Assembly: GCA_030016385.1 (NCBI GenBank)
Contig: JASEJN010000004.1
Location: 40,704-104,703 of the forward strand
From: Clostridiales bacterium
Lineage (GTDB): Bacteria > Bacillota > Clostridia > Clostridiales > Oxobacteraceae
Direction: 5' to 3'
Length of the DNA: 64,000 nt
In this document: piece by piece, positions 16,924 through 25,978 of the stretch
Layout: each line of letters starts with the position of its first letter
How positions within the stretch are numbered: position 1 is the first letter of the stretch
Made by a program: the position numbers and the translations under genes
The notes under the pieces: model-generated
Databases searched by the model: none
What the model was told of the DNA's origin: nothing
The model's input: only the letters and a program-made list of their open reading frames with translations

Positions 16924-17495
16924 TGCTTACTGAAGCTGTTGTATTATCTGTTCTAATTGGTTATATTTTAAAGGGAAGCATAAACAATTTTAAGAATGCT
17001 GATATTTCATATATTGAACTTGCAATAGGGAGCTTTATACTGGAAGATATTGTGGTGATACTGATAAGGAGAAATGTATTTTTCAGCAGTTCTGCAATAT
17101 TTATTCTTCATGCGATAGTGTACATGCTTTTATTTATTTTTGTGTATTTTAACAGGAAATGTACCGGCGTGCTTATTATGGGCGCAGGTTTTTTCATGAA
17201 TGCCGCAGCTATTTTCGCAAACGGAGGGCTTATGCCGGTAAGCAAAATTTCCGCCTTTAAAGCAAACCTCGGCTATATGGTCGATAATATTTCGTCTTAT
17301 GGCCTATATAAATTGATAGATAAAAATACGCTTCTTTATCCTCTTTGCGATATAATTCCGAGGCCATATCCCCGCCCCTTTGTGATAAGTATAGGCGATA
17401 TTGTCATTTCAATAGGAATGTTTTTATTTGTAATAAAGCTCATGGGATGCAGGAGTATTTTAAAAAACAAGGGAAAATCAATTGAGCATAATTAA
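16920..17495 (+). CDS. DUF5317-like integral membrane protein
   Basis: 191 residues with about five hydrophobic helices. A conserved-looking loop, NGGLMPVSKISAF, lies near residue 105, and PRPYPRPFVISIGDIVISIGMFLF precedes the last helix in two halves. These match the pattern I recall for DUF5317 proteins, whose role is unknown. The start overlaps the HD-GYP stop (ATGATG over TGA), so they are made together. A hairpin terminator follows at 17574-17596. Confidence 0.7.
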   Translation: MMLTEAVVLSVLIGYILKGSINNFKNADISYIELAIGSFILEDIVVILIRRNVFFSSSAIFILHAIVYMLLFIFVYFNRKCTGVLIMGAGFFMNAAAIFANGGLMPVSKISAFKANLGYMVDNISSYGLYKLIDKNTLLYPLCDIIPRPYPRPFVISIGDIVISIGMFLFVIKLMGCRSILKNKGKSIEHN

Positions 17496-17573
17496 TTTAA
17501 CATAATTACATAACCTTTCTTTAATGTTCTTTACATATCATTTTTTAAATATAAAATGCCATAGTCGCATGGT

Positions 17574-17596
17574 ATGCCCGAAATGGGCGTTTTTTT
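17574..17596 (+). terminator. Terminator after the HD-GYP/DUF5317 pair
   Basis: GCCC (17576-17579), a five-base loop, GGGC (17585-17588), then G and a run of seven T. Confidence 0.7.
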
Positions 17597-17628
17597 CATA
17601 TTGGAGTAATATTCTTCATATAATTTAT

Positions 17629-17876
17629 CTTCAATTCGCAATTTGAAATCAGGCATAAATAGGACTATGTTATTTTGAGCGACGAATGAGCATTATGAGA
17701 GTTTTGATAAGTTCTTGGCCTGCTGCCGCATAAGAATCCTTAGAGCTTTTGATTGTCTGAGTGAAACGAGTTTTAAAAGCTCTTGGATTCTTAAGGCTGC
17801 TGACCTTAGAACTTACAAAACTTGAATCTGGCGAATGAGTGTTCAAAATAACATAAGTTCATATTACGAATCGAAG
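17629..17876. repeat. 248-bp palindromic repeat, full copy 3
   Basis: Same length and ends as the copy at 1473-1720, with about a dozen substitutions. Several fall in or beside the central loop (GTCTGAGTGAAACGAG against GTCTGAGCAAGGTGAG). It ends 68 bases before tRNA-Sec and fills most of the 17496-17944 gap. Confidence 0.9.
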
Positions 17877-17944
17877 TTGCCAAAATTTACGGTTGTAAAG
17901 ATAAAATCAATATGCTATAATTATCGACGTTTACAATATATCAC

Positions 17945-18041
17945 GGGGGTAGATAGGTGCCGGTGTGCCTACTGGTCTTCAAAACCAGCTTGCCCATCTT
18001 AAAAATGGGCAGGTGGGTTCGATTCCCACATGCTCCCGCCA
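17945..18041 (+). tRNA. selC: tRNA-Sec (anticodon UCA)
   Basis: Anticodon stem CTGGT/ACCAG holds the loop CTTCAAA with anticodon TCA, which reads UGA. The traits of tRNA-Sec are present: a 6-bp D stem (TAGGTG/TGCCTA), a long variable arm (TTGCCCATC...GATGGGCAG-like pairing across AAAAATGGGC), an extended acceptor (GGGGGTA with TGCTCCC plus a final G-A) and T arm GTGGG/CCCAC. CCA is encoded at 18039-18041. It serves the selDAB operon 3.3 kb upstream. Confidence 0.93.
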
Positions 18042-18062
18042 CTAATTTTTCATTTCAATATG

Positions 18063-18262
18063 CATAAAGATTATTTGAAGAATATTATTTCAATCGCTAA
18101 ACTCGAAGTACTAGAGTATGTAAACTTGTTAAGGGCAGAATCAAAACTTGCTATGCAAAAGTCTGATTCTGCTTATCCTGAAGCTAAAGTTAATAGACTC
18201 TAAAAACTTTCCGCTAATTGCTCTTTCCATAATATTCTTCAAATATAAAATATGTATCATCC
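18063..18262. repeat. Gap after selC: two half copies of the short palindrome and a hairpin
   Basis: Half copies of the GAAGAATATTCTTC palindrome lie at 18063-18090 (opposite orientation) and 18231-18262. Between them GCAGAATCA (18135-18143) pairs perfectly with TGATTCTGC (18164-18172), with an inner ACTT/AAGT match; it may end the selC transcript although no T-run follows. No gene is seen in 18042-18361. Confidence 0.5.
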
Positions 18263-18361
18263 ATTTCATGGGCATATATTATCTTTAAATATTATGGATA
18301 ATCTCTTTATGGTTTAAATATAATATTCTATGACAATAATTACCATAAAGAGGTGAGATTA

Positions 18362-18742
18362 TTGGATATATCTGTAAGGATTCCTGTATGCAATATTATA
18401 GCATGTGAGAATATTACAAATAGCAACGGCAAAAAGATGTATATCTGCAATCCATTTACTGCTGCGGCCAAGGCAAATATAAAGAAGTTTTATACATATA
18501 CGATTATTCAGGGAATACCAAACGGATTAGTAATATTTAAAATAATGATTACCGATCCTTTTGGAAACATTGTTAAAGAAACAGAAGAGAGCATAGTGCT
18601 GGCTGAAGAAAATATCATAAGAGTGAAAACGCTATGGATGAACATAAATTTTGATAATACCGGAGAATATAAGTTTGCCGTGCTTATCAAATGCAATAAA
18701 GGCTTTGAAATTACAGGTACCGCATATCTTAATGTAATGTGA
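18362..18742 (+). CDS. Small protein of unknown function
   Basis: 126 residues, soluble, predicted mostly beta (repeated hydrophobic/polar strands such as LVIFKIMITDPFGNIVKE and GEYKFAVLIKCN). It loosely recalls the DUF6941 type of small beta-sandwich proteins, but this is only an impression. The TTG at 18362 fits AGAGGTGA at 18349-18356; an in-frame GTG at 18353 lies inside that SD and is rejected. It is a single gene with its own terminator at 18836-18857. Confidence 0.6.
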   Translation: MDISVRIPVCNIIACENITNSNGKKMYICNPFTAAAKANIKKFYTYTIIQGIPNGLVIFKIMITDPFGNIVKETEESIVLAEENIIRVKTLWMNINFDNTGEYKFAVLIKCNKGFEITGTAYLNVM

Positions 18743-18835
18743 TTTTATAGCATTCACTGGAATTGAAGTAACCTAAATCTATTTTGCATAAAGCGACTGA
18801 TATAGGGCATACTTTTCTTATGGTAGTATTTGGAT

Positions 18836-18857
18836 AAAAAGCAGCAAGGCTGCTTTT
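18836..18857 (+). terminator. Terminator before the P-type ATPase gene
   Basis: AAAAAGCAGC, loop AAG, GCTGCTTTTT: a perfect short stem with a T-run. Confidence 0.8.
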
Positions 18858-18883
18858 TATTTTGAATTTTTGAGGTGAAAAGC

Positions 18884-21502
18884 ATGAATGATAGTGAATG
18901 GTATAATTTAAAAAACAATCATGTGTTAAAAAATCTGAACAGCAACGTGAATGGATTGACAGATGAGCAAGTAGAGCTTCGGCAGGGCAAATACGGCCTG
19001 AATCAGTTGAATCCTAAAAAGGGCAAGTCCATATGGAAGATGCTTGCCGAACAATTTTCAGATGTTCTTGTAATAATATTGATAATTGCAGCGGTTATTT
19101 CAGGCATGCTGGGGGAAATAAGCGATTCCATCGTCATACTGTTTGTCGTCGTACTCGATGCCGTCCTTGGCATCATCCAGGAAGACAGGGCTGAAAAATC
19201 ACTGGCTTCCCTTAAAAAGCTTACATCACCCATGGCAGTTGTAAGAAGGCAGGGGAAAACGTTTAAGATTCATTCAAAGGATCTCGTGATAGGTGACATA
19301 ATAAATCTTGAAGCCGGAAACTTAGTACCTGCTGATTGCAGGATTATGGAATCATTTAATTTAAAGGCTGAGGAGTCTTCTCTTACCGGAGAATCGGTGC
19401 CCGTTGAAAAAATTTCTGAAGTAATAGATGAAAGAAATATACCTCTTGGCGATAGAAAAAATATGCTTTTCGCATCATCGTTGATAACATATGGAAGATG
19501 TACTGCTGTAGTCACGGAAACCGGGATGCATACGCAGATAGGCAGAATTGCCGAAATGATCCAGGAAGATGACGACAAGCTCACACCGCTTCAGGAAAAG
19601 CTTGAAGAGCTTGGTAAGGTTCTTGGCATCGCCGCTATACTTATCTGCGCGACAATATTCGCTATAGGCATATTGCAAAAAAGGCCCTATTTCAGTATGT
19701 TTATGACATCTGTAAGCCTCGCTGTTGCAGCGATACCCGAGGGGCTTGCCGCCGTTGTGACGATTGTACTTGCAATAGGCGTGCAGAGGATGATAAAGAA
19801 AAATGTAATAATACGAAAATTGCCGGCAATAGAGACATTGGGCAGTGCAAGCGTTATATGTTCCGATAAAACAGGCACGCTGACGCAGAATAAGATGACG
19901 GTAATGAAGATATTTACAGATAATAAATTGCTGGTGCCTAAGCAGATTGTGACCGATAAAAATACCGGTATGATGTTTAAGATAATGGCTCTTTGCAACG
20001 ATTCAAGCATTTATAAGGAGAACGGGATAGTAAAATCAGTCGGGGATCCTACGGAAACGGCGCTCGTTGAATTTTGCGACAAGTTCGAAATAGATAAAAA
20101 AGAATATGATATAAAGTATAAAAGAGTAGGGGAGATTCCGTTTGACTCCGAAAGAAAGCTTATGACTACGATAAACGAATTTGATGGGAAATATAAAGTC
20201 CTTGTAAAAGGCGCTCCCGATGTGCTTTTAAAAAGATGCAAGTTTATTTTAGATGAGAATGGAATAAGGCCTTTGAATGATGATGACGTTAAAAAAATCA
20301 AATATGCCAACGAATCCATGGCAAGGGATGCTTTAAGGGTGCTAGCAGCAGCATATAAGGATTTGGATGCCCTACCGGAAAGCAAAGACAGCAAGGCTCT
20401 GGAAAATGATCTTATCTTGGCGGGGCTTATAGGGATGATGGATCCTCCCAGAGAAGAAGCTAAACAAGCTGTCGATATATGCAAGAAGGCCGGGATAATA
20501 CCCGTTATGATTACAGGGGATCATGTAACGACTGCAGTGGCTATAGCCAAGGAGCTGAACATACTTGATGACAGACATGAAGCTATAAGTGGGGAAGAAC
20601 TTGATGGCATTCCGGATGAAGAACTTGCATCCGATATTGAAAAATACCGCGTATATGCTAGGGTGTCACCGGAGCATAAGGTTAAAATCGTAAAGGCATG
20701 GCAAAGCAGGGGATATATCTGTGCCATGACAGGCGATGGGGTAAATGATGCGCCGGCCTTAAGGAAGGCAGACATAGGAGCGGCGATGGGCATTACCGGG
20801 ACGGATGTCGCTAAGGAAGCTTCTGATATGGTAATTACAGATGACAACTTCGCAACGATAGTCTCAGCAGTAGAAGAAGGAAGAACGATATTTTCAAACA
20901 TAAAAAAATCCATACATTACCTTTTATCATGTAATGCAGGGGAGATTATAACACTGCTTATTGCCACAATCATGGGCTGGGAGGAGCCTTTGATACCTAT
21001 ACATATTTTATGGATAAATCTTATAACTGATTCGCTGCCTGCGCTGGCTCTTGGACTGGATCCCAAGGAAAAGGATATAATGGACAGGAAACCCAGAAAA
21101 CCAGAAGAAGGCTTTTTCTCAGGTGGAATAGTTACCAGAATAATTTTCGGCGGATTGATGATAGGAGCCGTTTCTTTGTTTGCATATTCGATAGGGCTCA
21201 GGGATAATTTAAAGACTGCTCAGACTATGACATTTGTGGTGCTTGGAATGTCGCAGCTTGCACATGCGTATAATGTAAGGTCCGATAAAAAATCGCTATT
21301 TAAAATAGGACCGTTTTCAAATAAGTATCTTGTCGCCGCGACAACATGCTCGGTGATTTTGCAGCTTTTGGCAGTAATTGTTCCGGCATTCAGAAGCATA
21401 TTCAAGGTTGCATCCCTTAGTTTATTGGAATGGATTGCTGCTGCCGTGCTTTCATTTATGCCTGTGATTATTGTTGAGATAAGAAAGGTTGTAACAAGAT
21501 AA
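18884..21502 (+). CDS. Calcium-type cation-transporting P-type ATPase (P2A)
   Basis: 872 residues. It pumps cations, most likely Ca2+, out of the cell with ATP. In order: N-terminal cation-ATPase domain, the actuator motif LTGES (~167), the membrane motif AAIPEGL (~283-289) that forms the Ca2+ site in P2A pumps, the phosphorylation site Asp328 in SDKTGTLTQNK, KGAPD in the nucleotide domain, GDGVNDAPALRKADIG in the P domain, and the C-terminal membrane helices. ATG 18884 is preferred to GTG 18875 because GAGGTGA then serves as SD. It stands alone between terminators and a palindrome-rich gap. Confidence 0.93.
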   Translation: MNDSEWYNLKNNHVLKNLNSNVNGLTDEQVELRQGKYGLNQLNPKKGKSIWKMLAEQFSDVLVIILIIAAVISGMLGEISDSIVILFVVVLDAVLGIIQEDRAEKSLASLKKLTSPMAVVRRQGKTFKIHSKDLVIGDIINLEAGNLVPADCRIMESFNLKAEESSLTGESVPVEKISEVIDERNIPLGDRKNMLFASSLITYGRCTAVVTETGMHTQIGRIAEMIQEDDDKLTPLQEKLEELGKVLGIAAILICATIFAIGILQKRPYFSMFMTSVSLAVAAIPEGLAAVVTIVLAIGVQRMIKKNVIIRKLPAIETLGSASVICSDKTGTLTQNKMTVMKIFTDNKLLVPKQIVTDKNTGMMFKIMALCNDSSIYKENGIVKSVGDPTETALVEFCDKFEIDKKEYDIKYKRVGEIPFDSERKLMTTINEFDGKYKVLVKGAPDVLLKRCKFILDENGIRPLNDDDVKKIKYANESMARDALRVLAAAYKDLDALPESKDSKALENDLILAGLIGMMDPPREEAKQAVDICKKAGIIPVMITGDHVTTAVAIAKELNILDDRHEAISGEELDGIPDEELASDIEKYRVYARVSPEHKVKIVKAWQSRGYICAMTGDGVNDAPALRKADIGAAMGITGTDVAKEASDMVITDDNFATIVSAVEEGRTIFSNIKKSIHYLLSCNAGEIITLLIATIMGWEEPLIPIHILWINLITDSLPALALGLDPKEKDIMDRKPRKPEEGFFSGGIVTRIIFGGLMIGAVSLFAYSIGLRDNLKTAQTMTFVVLGMSQLAHAYNVRSDKKSLFKIGPFSNKYLVAATTCSVILQLLAVIVPAFRSIFKVASLSLLEWIAAAVLSFMPVIIVEIRKVVTR

Positions 21503-21595
21503 ATATTATCTTCTAAATGTTTATCAAGTAGAATGGGGGCAATAATATAAACGGCATCAAATATTTTATGTATTTTTGCTCCATTTGGAGTGAAA

Positions 21596-21686
21596 ATGCT
21601 CGCCAAAATAAACAAAAATAAATATTTATTTTGAAATAGCGGGAAATAATATTATTTAAATCTGCATATACCCTTTTGGCGAGCAT
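21596..21686. repeat. 13-bp perfect inverted repeat bounding a 91-base unit
   Basis: ATGCTCGCCAAAA (21596-21608) and TTTTGGCGAGCAT (21674-21686) are exact complements, separated by 65 very AT-rich bases. The right arm ends 30 bases before the next start codon. There is no T-run, so a terminator is unlikely. Confidence 0.6.
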
Positions 21687-21715
21687 GGCTCATAATTTAA
21701 ATGGGAGGAAATATT

Positions 21716-22009
21716 ATGATAAATAGCATGATTGTCAATCGCGAACGTGTCGGGGATTTGTATAAACTGAAATTGGAAGTACCCGAGAAGGAATACTATG
21801 AAATATATAAAAGTTTAGATGATTCGGTAGCAGAAGACATAATAAATCAGTACAGGTCATACTATGGGGATGACGGAAATTTTTTCAATGCCAAAATACA
21901 TCACAATAAGAATCTACACATAATCAGGATAACATGTGATATCGATTACCAAAATGGAGTTCATACAGCGCAGTTTAATATGCCGGCACATCTGGGCGAT
22001 ATAAAATAG
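21716..22009 (+). CDS. Small protein of unknown function upstream of comEC
   Basis: 97 residues with no membrane segment: an acidic/aromatic middle (KEYYEIYKSLDD, NQYRSYYGDDGNFF) and a beta-like end (HIIRITCDIDYQNGV). The ATG at 21716 follows GGGAGGA; an ATG at 21701 lies before that SD and is rejected. comEC begins one base after its stop, so the two are probably translated together. I do not recognise the family. Confidence 0.65.
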   Translation: MINSMIVNRERVGDLYKLKLEVPEKEYYEIYKSLDDSVAEDIINQYRSYYGDDGNFFNAKIHHNKNLHIIRITCDIDYQNGVHTAQFNMPAHLGDIK

Positions 22010-22010
22010 A

Positions 22011-24311
22011 ATGCAAAGGATATTATTTTGGGCCTTCATGTTTTACAGCATGGGACTTATTTTTGGTGCTGCCTTAAGACCGTTTTCATATATATTTTTA
22101 ATTTCAAGCATATTTTTACTGATTCTATCAATAGCATATTATATAAAAGGCAAAAGAACATTTTACCTTTTATATCTGCTTGTCTTATCTCTTGGAATGT
22201 TCTATTATCCATACAAATTGAACAATTTAAACAGGTTGCATGATAGGTTTAAGGGTAAGGATGCCATGTTGTACGGACAAATATCCGATGAAGTTTCAAT
22301 TAAGGACAGACTTAAAAAATACATATTGCATGTGGATAGAATCGAGATCGGCAATGTTATTTATAGATGCAAAAGTGAAGTACAGGTGATAGATTTCAGG
22401 AATACAAAAAGTTACGTCACACCTTATGAATATATAAAAATAGATGGGACATTTGAAGAATATCAGCCTTATAAAAATATAGGAATGGACAATTATAGCG
22501 ATTATCTATTGAGGCATGGTGTTTTCGGAACATTTACCGCAAACTATTCTAAAGACATAAATCCTGAGAAATGTTCGAAAAGGTTTTTAGAGCAGATAGC
22601 ATACCGCATCAAAGAAAGAGCAGAAAGCAGGCTGATGCCGGTGTTAGATAAAGAATCATACGGCATGATGAAGGGGGTACTTTTTGGCGATACCGAAGGC
22701 TATGACAGAGATGATTATGAAGCATTTAAAAAATGCGGGATTGCTCATATATTTGCAGTATCAGGATACAATATATGGCTTATTTATTTTATCCTGAGCA
22801 ATGTATTATTTTTCCTGGGAAATAATAGCAGACTGAAATCATATATAATAATCTTCTTCCTTATGCTGTATACAGTCATGACGGGGCTCACGCCATCGGT
22901 CATGAGGGCGTTTGTAATGGCTTCCATAATAATTGCAGGTAAATTGATGAACAAACATGCCGATTCCCTGACATCGCTGTCACTATCCGGCTTTATCATA
23001 TTAACTGTGAATCCTCTGCTGATCATGGATATCGGTTTCATACTATCATTTATTTCGGCAGCGTCTATCATATTGATATTGCCGCGCATGGAAAAGATTA
23101 AAATGCCGATACACGGTAAAATCAAGGATGTATTCCTGGTGACTCTGTCGGTACAGATAGGGATATTGCCCGCTATAACATATTATTTTAACAATTTGCC
23201 TTTGCTTTCCATACCGGCAAACATGATTATCATGCCTGTTGTATCCGTTTTTACAGTTTCAGGCATCGTTTTTTTGGTATTCAATTTCGCTTTTATGGGA
23301 GCTTATGTAAATTTTATAGCTCACATGATTTTATGGTTCACCAGGTTTATAAACACTATTCCTTATTCTAACCTCAATACGATATCTCCGAATATTTTAG
23401 AAATAATGCTCTACTATATATTTGTGCTGTGTGCTTTTAAAATAATAATAATTAAAAAAGAATACAGAAAGGTGCTGTATTATGCTTTGTCGATTGTATT
23501 TGCCATGTCCATCATATACGATTCGATTCCCGGGAAGCTTAAAATAAGCTTTATAGACGTCGGACAGGGCGACAGCATTTTAATCATGACGCCTGATAGA
23601 AAGGAGATACTTATAGATGGGGGAGGGAAGCCTGTATCCGAATATTCAAGCATCGATATAGGAAATGAAGTCATAATGCCTTTTCTTTTAAAACATGGTA
23701 TAAACAGGATCGATATGGTTATATCCACGCACAGCGATTATGACCATCTGGGAGGATTATATGCGGTTATGAAGAACTTTCCGGTTGGATATTTTGTTAA
23801 GTCGGATATGGGCAGTGTCGATGGCTATGCAGATATTTTCGAAAAATGTCCTGTTAAACAAAGCAAGATTATAAATATAAAAACAGGAGATGAGATATCG
23901 GCAGGAAAATATGTAAAGTTCTTCGCCCTGAGCCCTTCGAAAAAACAGTATGATGAGAATGATTCATCCATCGTACTCAAGCTTGTTTATAGAAATTTTT
24001 CAGCGCTGTTTACAGGCGATATAAGCGATAAAATAGAGAGCGGCTTATTAAAAGAAGATATACATGCCGATGTATTAAAAGTCCCCCATCATGGGAGCAA
24101 AACTTCGTCAAGCCAGGCTTTTTTGGACAAAATAAATCCAAAAGCTGCGGTAATATCCGTCGGGGAAAATTCATTCGGGCATCCTTCACCGGTTGTTTTA
24201 AAAAGGTTAACTGATAAAAAAGTCGAATTGTTCAGGACGGATAAGCAAGGGGAAGTAGATATAACTACAAACGGGAATTCATTTAACATAAGGACCGCTG
24301 TGGCTCATTGA
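22011..24311 (+). CDS. comEC: ComEC/Rec2-type DNA-uptake channel protein
   Basis: 766 residues with the full three-part build: an N-terminal membrane and DUF4131 region (~1-190), the Competence membrane domain with many helices (~210-500, MKGVLFGDTEGYD, FAVSGYNIWLIY, GLTPSVMRAF), and a C-terminal metallo-beta-lactamase domain (~515-760, FIDVGQGDSILI, STHSDYDHLGGL, VPHHGSKTSSSQAF). The zinc motif is HSDYDH. In competent bacteria it moves single-stranded DNA through the membrane. comEA is 12 kb away. It starts at TAG-A-ATG after the small upstream gene. Confidence 0.95.
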   Translation: MQRILFWAFMFYSMGLIFGAALRPFSYIFLISSIFLLILSIAYYIKGKRTFYLLYLLVLSLGMFYYPYKLNNLNRLHDRFKGKDAMLYGQISDEVSIKDRLKKYILHVDRIEIGNVIYRCKSEVQVIDFRNTKSYVTPYEYIKIDGTFEEYQPYKNIGMDNYSDYLLRHGVFGTFTANYSKDINPEKCSKRFLEQIAYRIKERAESRLMPVLDKESYGMMKGVLFGDTEGYDRDDYEAFKKCGIAHIFAVSGYNIWLIYFILSNVLFFLGNNSRLKSYIIIFFLMLYTVMTGLTPSVMRAFVMASIIIAGKLMNKHADSLTSLSLSGFIILTVNPLLIMDIGFILSFISAASIILILPRMEKIKMPIHGKIKDVFLVTLSVQIGILPAITYYFNNLPLLSIPANMIIMPVVSVFTVSGIVFLVFNFAFMGAYVNFIAHMILWFTRFINTIPYSNLNTISPNILEIMLYYIFVLCAFKIIIIKKEYRKVLYYALSIVFAMSIIYDSIPGKLKISFIDVGQGDSILIMTPDRKEILIDGGGKPVSEYSSIDIGNEVIMPFLLKHGINRIDMVISTHSDYDHLGGLYAVMKNFPVGYFVKSDMGSVDGYADIFEKCPVKQSKIINIKTGDEISAGKYVKFFALSPSKKQYDENDSSIVLKLVYRNFSALFTGDISDKIESGLLKEDIHADVLKVPHHGSKTSSSQAFLDKINPKAAVISVGENSFGHPSPVVLKRLTDKKVELFRTDKQGEVDITTNGNSFNIRTAVAH

Positions 24312-24363
24312 AAGGAGTCGGCTATTGAGTTATAATATTGCCATATAATACTAAGGATACAGG

Positions 24364-25407
24364 GTGGTAAAATTGGCGGATATAAAAAATTACAGGTCGT
24401 TACTATCTGATCTCGATAGGGGCAGATTTAAAAATGTTTATCTTTTTTTCGGTCCTGAGACTTTTCTTATCAATGATGCGGTAAAAAGATTCATTGACAA
24501 ATTTGTAAGCAATGATTTTAAAAATTTGAACTTTATAAGGCTTAATTATAACTCCATAGATTTCAATGATATTGTCAATGCCTGCGAAACTCTTCCATTC
24601 ATGGATAAAAAAAAGATAGTGGTTGTTGACGACTGCAGTTTTTTTAAATCTTCAAGGACCGATAAGGATACAGCTTCCGATAAACACTCACCGGGTATAA
24701 GCAAGTATATACCCGGTCTGCCCGATACTACCATTTTGATACTTATAGCGGGCGCTGAAGTTGATAAGAGATTAAAAGCATATAGTGCAGTTAAAAAAAT
24801 TGGAGATATCGTAGAGTTCAGCCCGTTAAAGGGTCAGGAAATGGCCATGTGGATTGAAGGAAGATTGAAAAGTCAAGGTAAAAAAATAAGCGGCGCTGAT
24901 GCTTTTTATTTTAGCGAAAGGGTTTTAGATTCATTATTTGATGCCGAAAACGAGATTCAGAAGATGTGCGCTTATGTAGGCGAGCGGATACAGATAACAA
25001 GAGATGATATAGATGCCCTGGTGCCAAAATCCCTTGAAGCAAATGTTTTTCAATTGGTAGATTCCATATCAGAGAAAAATACTGGTAAAGCCCTTTATTT
25101 GTTCAATGAGCTTCTTTTGGATTCGGAACCTATCCCCTTGATACTTGCGATGATCATAAGGCAGTACAGGCTTCTTTTGCATACAAAACTTCTATCGGCA
25201 AAAAAACTTTCAAGCCAGGAAATTGCAAACAGGCTTTCTGTAAGATTTTTTGTATGCAGCAAGCTGCAAAAGATCATAAAAAAATATACTGAAAGCGACA
25301 TTCAAAAAAGGCTGTACAGGTGTTTGGATACCGATGCGGCTATAAAGTCCGGAAAGGCGGATCAGAGAATCGCAATAGAGACACTTATTGTGGAATTTTC
25401 AAGATAG
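24364..25407 (+). CDS. holA: DNA polymerase III delta subunit
   Basis: 347 residues. The delta subunit opens the sliding clamp in the clamp loader. N-terminal FKNVYLFFGPETFLINDAVK is typical, followed by an AAA-like fold and the C-terminal helical collar (RQYRLLLHTKLLS). It follows comEC as in Bacillus (yqeN). The start may be GTG 24364 or TTG 24373: AGGGTGG at 24361-24367 favours the TTG, which would give MADIKNYRSLL. Confidence 0.95.
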   Translation: MVKLADIKNYRSLLSDLDRGRFKNVYLFFGPETFLINDAVKRFIDKFVSNDFKNLNFIRLNYNSIDFNDIVNACETLPFMDKKKIVVVDDCSFFKSSRTDKDTASDKHSPGISKYIPGLPDTTILILIAGAEVDKRLKAYSAVKKIGDIVEFSPLKGQEMAMWIEGRLKSQGKKISGADAFYFSERVLDSLFDAENEIQKMCAYVGERIQITRDDIDALVPKSLEANVFQLVDSISEKNTGKALYLFNELLLDSEPIPLILAMIIRQYRLLLHTKLLSAKKLSSQEIANRLSVRFFVCSKLQKIIKKYTESDIQKRLYRCLDTDAAIKSGKADQRIAIETLIVEFSR

Positions 25408-25445
25408 AACAGCACCTTTTGCTTCATATTGATGAAACCTAAAAT

Positions 25446-25471
25446 AAAAAAAGCCGTAAATCGGCTTTTTT
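25446..25471. terminator. Bidirectional terminator between holA and rpsT
   Basis: AAAAAAGCCG, loop TAAAT, CGGCTTTTTT. A-run and T-run flank the stem, so it works for both converging genes. It touches the rpsT stop codon. Confidence 0.85.
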
Positions 25472-25739
25472 ACTGTGAAACTGCTTTATTCAACTTTAAA
25501 GATAATTTGGATTTTTTCCTTGCAGCCGTATTGCGATGTATAACACCCTTTGCGGCGGCTCTGTCTATAACATGACTTACTCTTGGAAATAACTTTTTTG
25601 CTTCGTCCATATTACCTGCAGCCACATACTCATCAAACTTTTTAACTATGGTTTTAACGCTTGATTTTACCATTCTGTTTCTCAATGTTTTCTTTTCAGT
25701 TATCTTTATCCTTTTTATAGCTGATTTTATGTTTGCCAA
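25470..25739 (-). CDS. rpsT: 30S ribosomal protein bS20
   Basis: 89 residues, basic, starting (M)ANIKSAIKRIKITEKKTLR as the family does. It is an early-binding 16S rRNA protein. The start is TTG at 25739-25737, preceded on the minus strand by GAGGGGGTG; frames reading further upstream add a non-homologous tail. Minus-strand rpsT between holA and gpr is the usual Bacillota order. Confidence 0.96.
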   Translation of the reverse strand: MANIKSAIKRIKITEKKTLRNRMVKSSVKTIVKKFDEYVAAGNMDEAKKLFPRVSHVIDRAAAKGVIHRNTAARKKSKLSLKLNKAVSQ

Positions 25740-25879
25740 TACATTCACCCCCTCTGTCATATTTTTTACCTGGATCATCTGACTTATTCAAAGAACATAT
25801 GCCTTCTATAGCAGCAGATTGGGGAAATCCACAATATACTAATTTTTCAACGCCTATTATTATAACATTAAAAATTTGT

Positions 25880-25961
25880 GGCTGCAAGCTTTAGAATTTA
25901 CAAAACTTGAATCTGTCGAATGAGTGTTCAAAATAACATAAGTTCATATTACGAATCGAAG
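25880..25961. repeat. Right half of the 248-bp palindromic repeat
   Basis: Contains AAAACTTGAATCTGTCGAAT, GTTCAAAATAACATAAG and the right end CATATTACGAATCGAAG. The left half is missing. It lies in the 355-base gap between rpsT and gpr. Confidence 0.85.
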
Positions 25962-25978
25962 ATTTGCATGGATGCATA

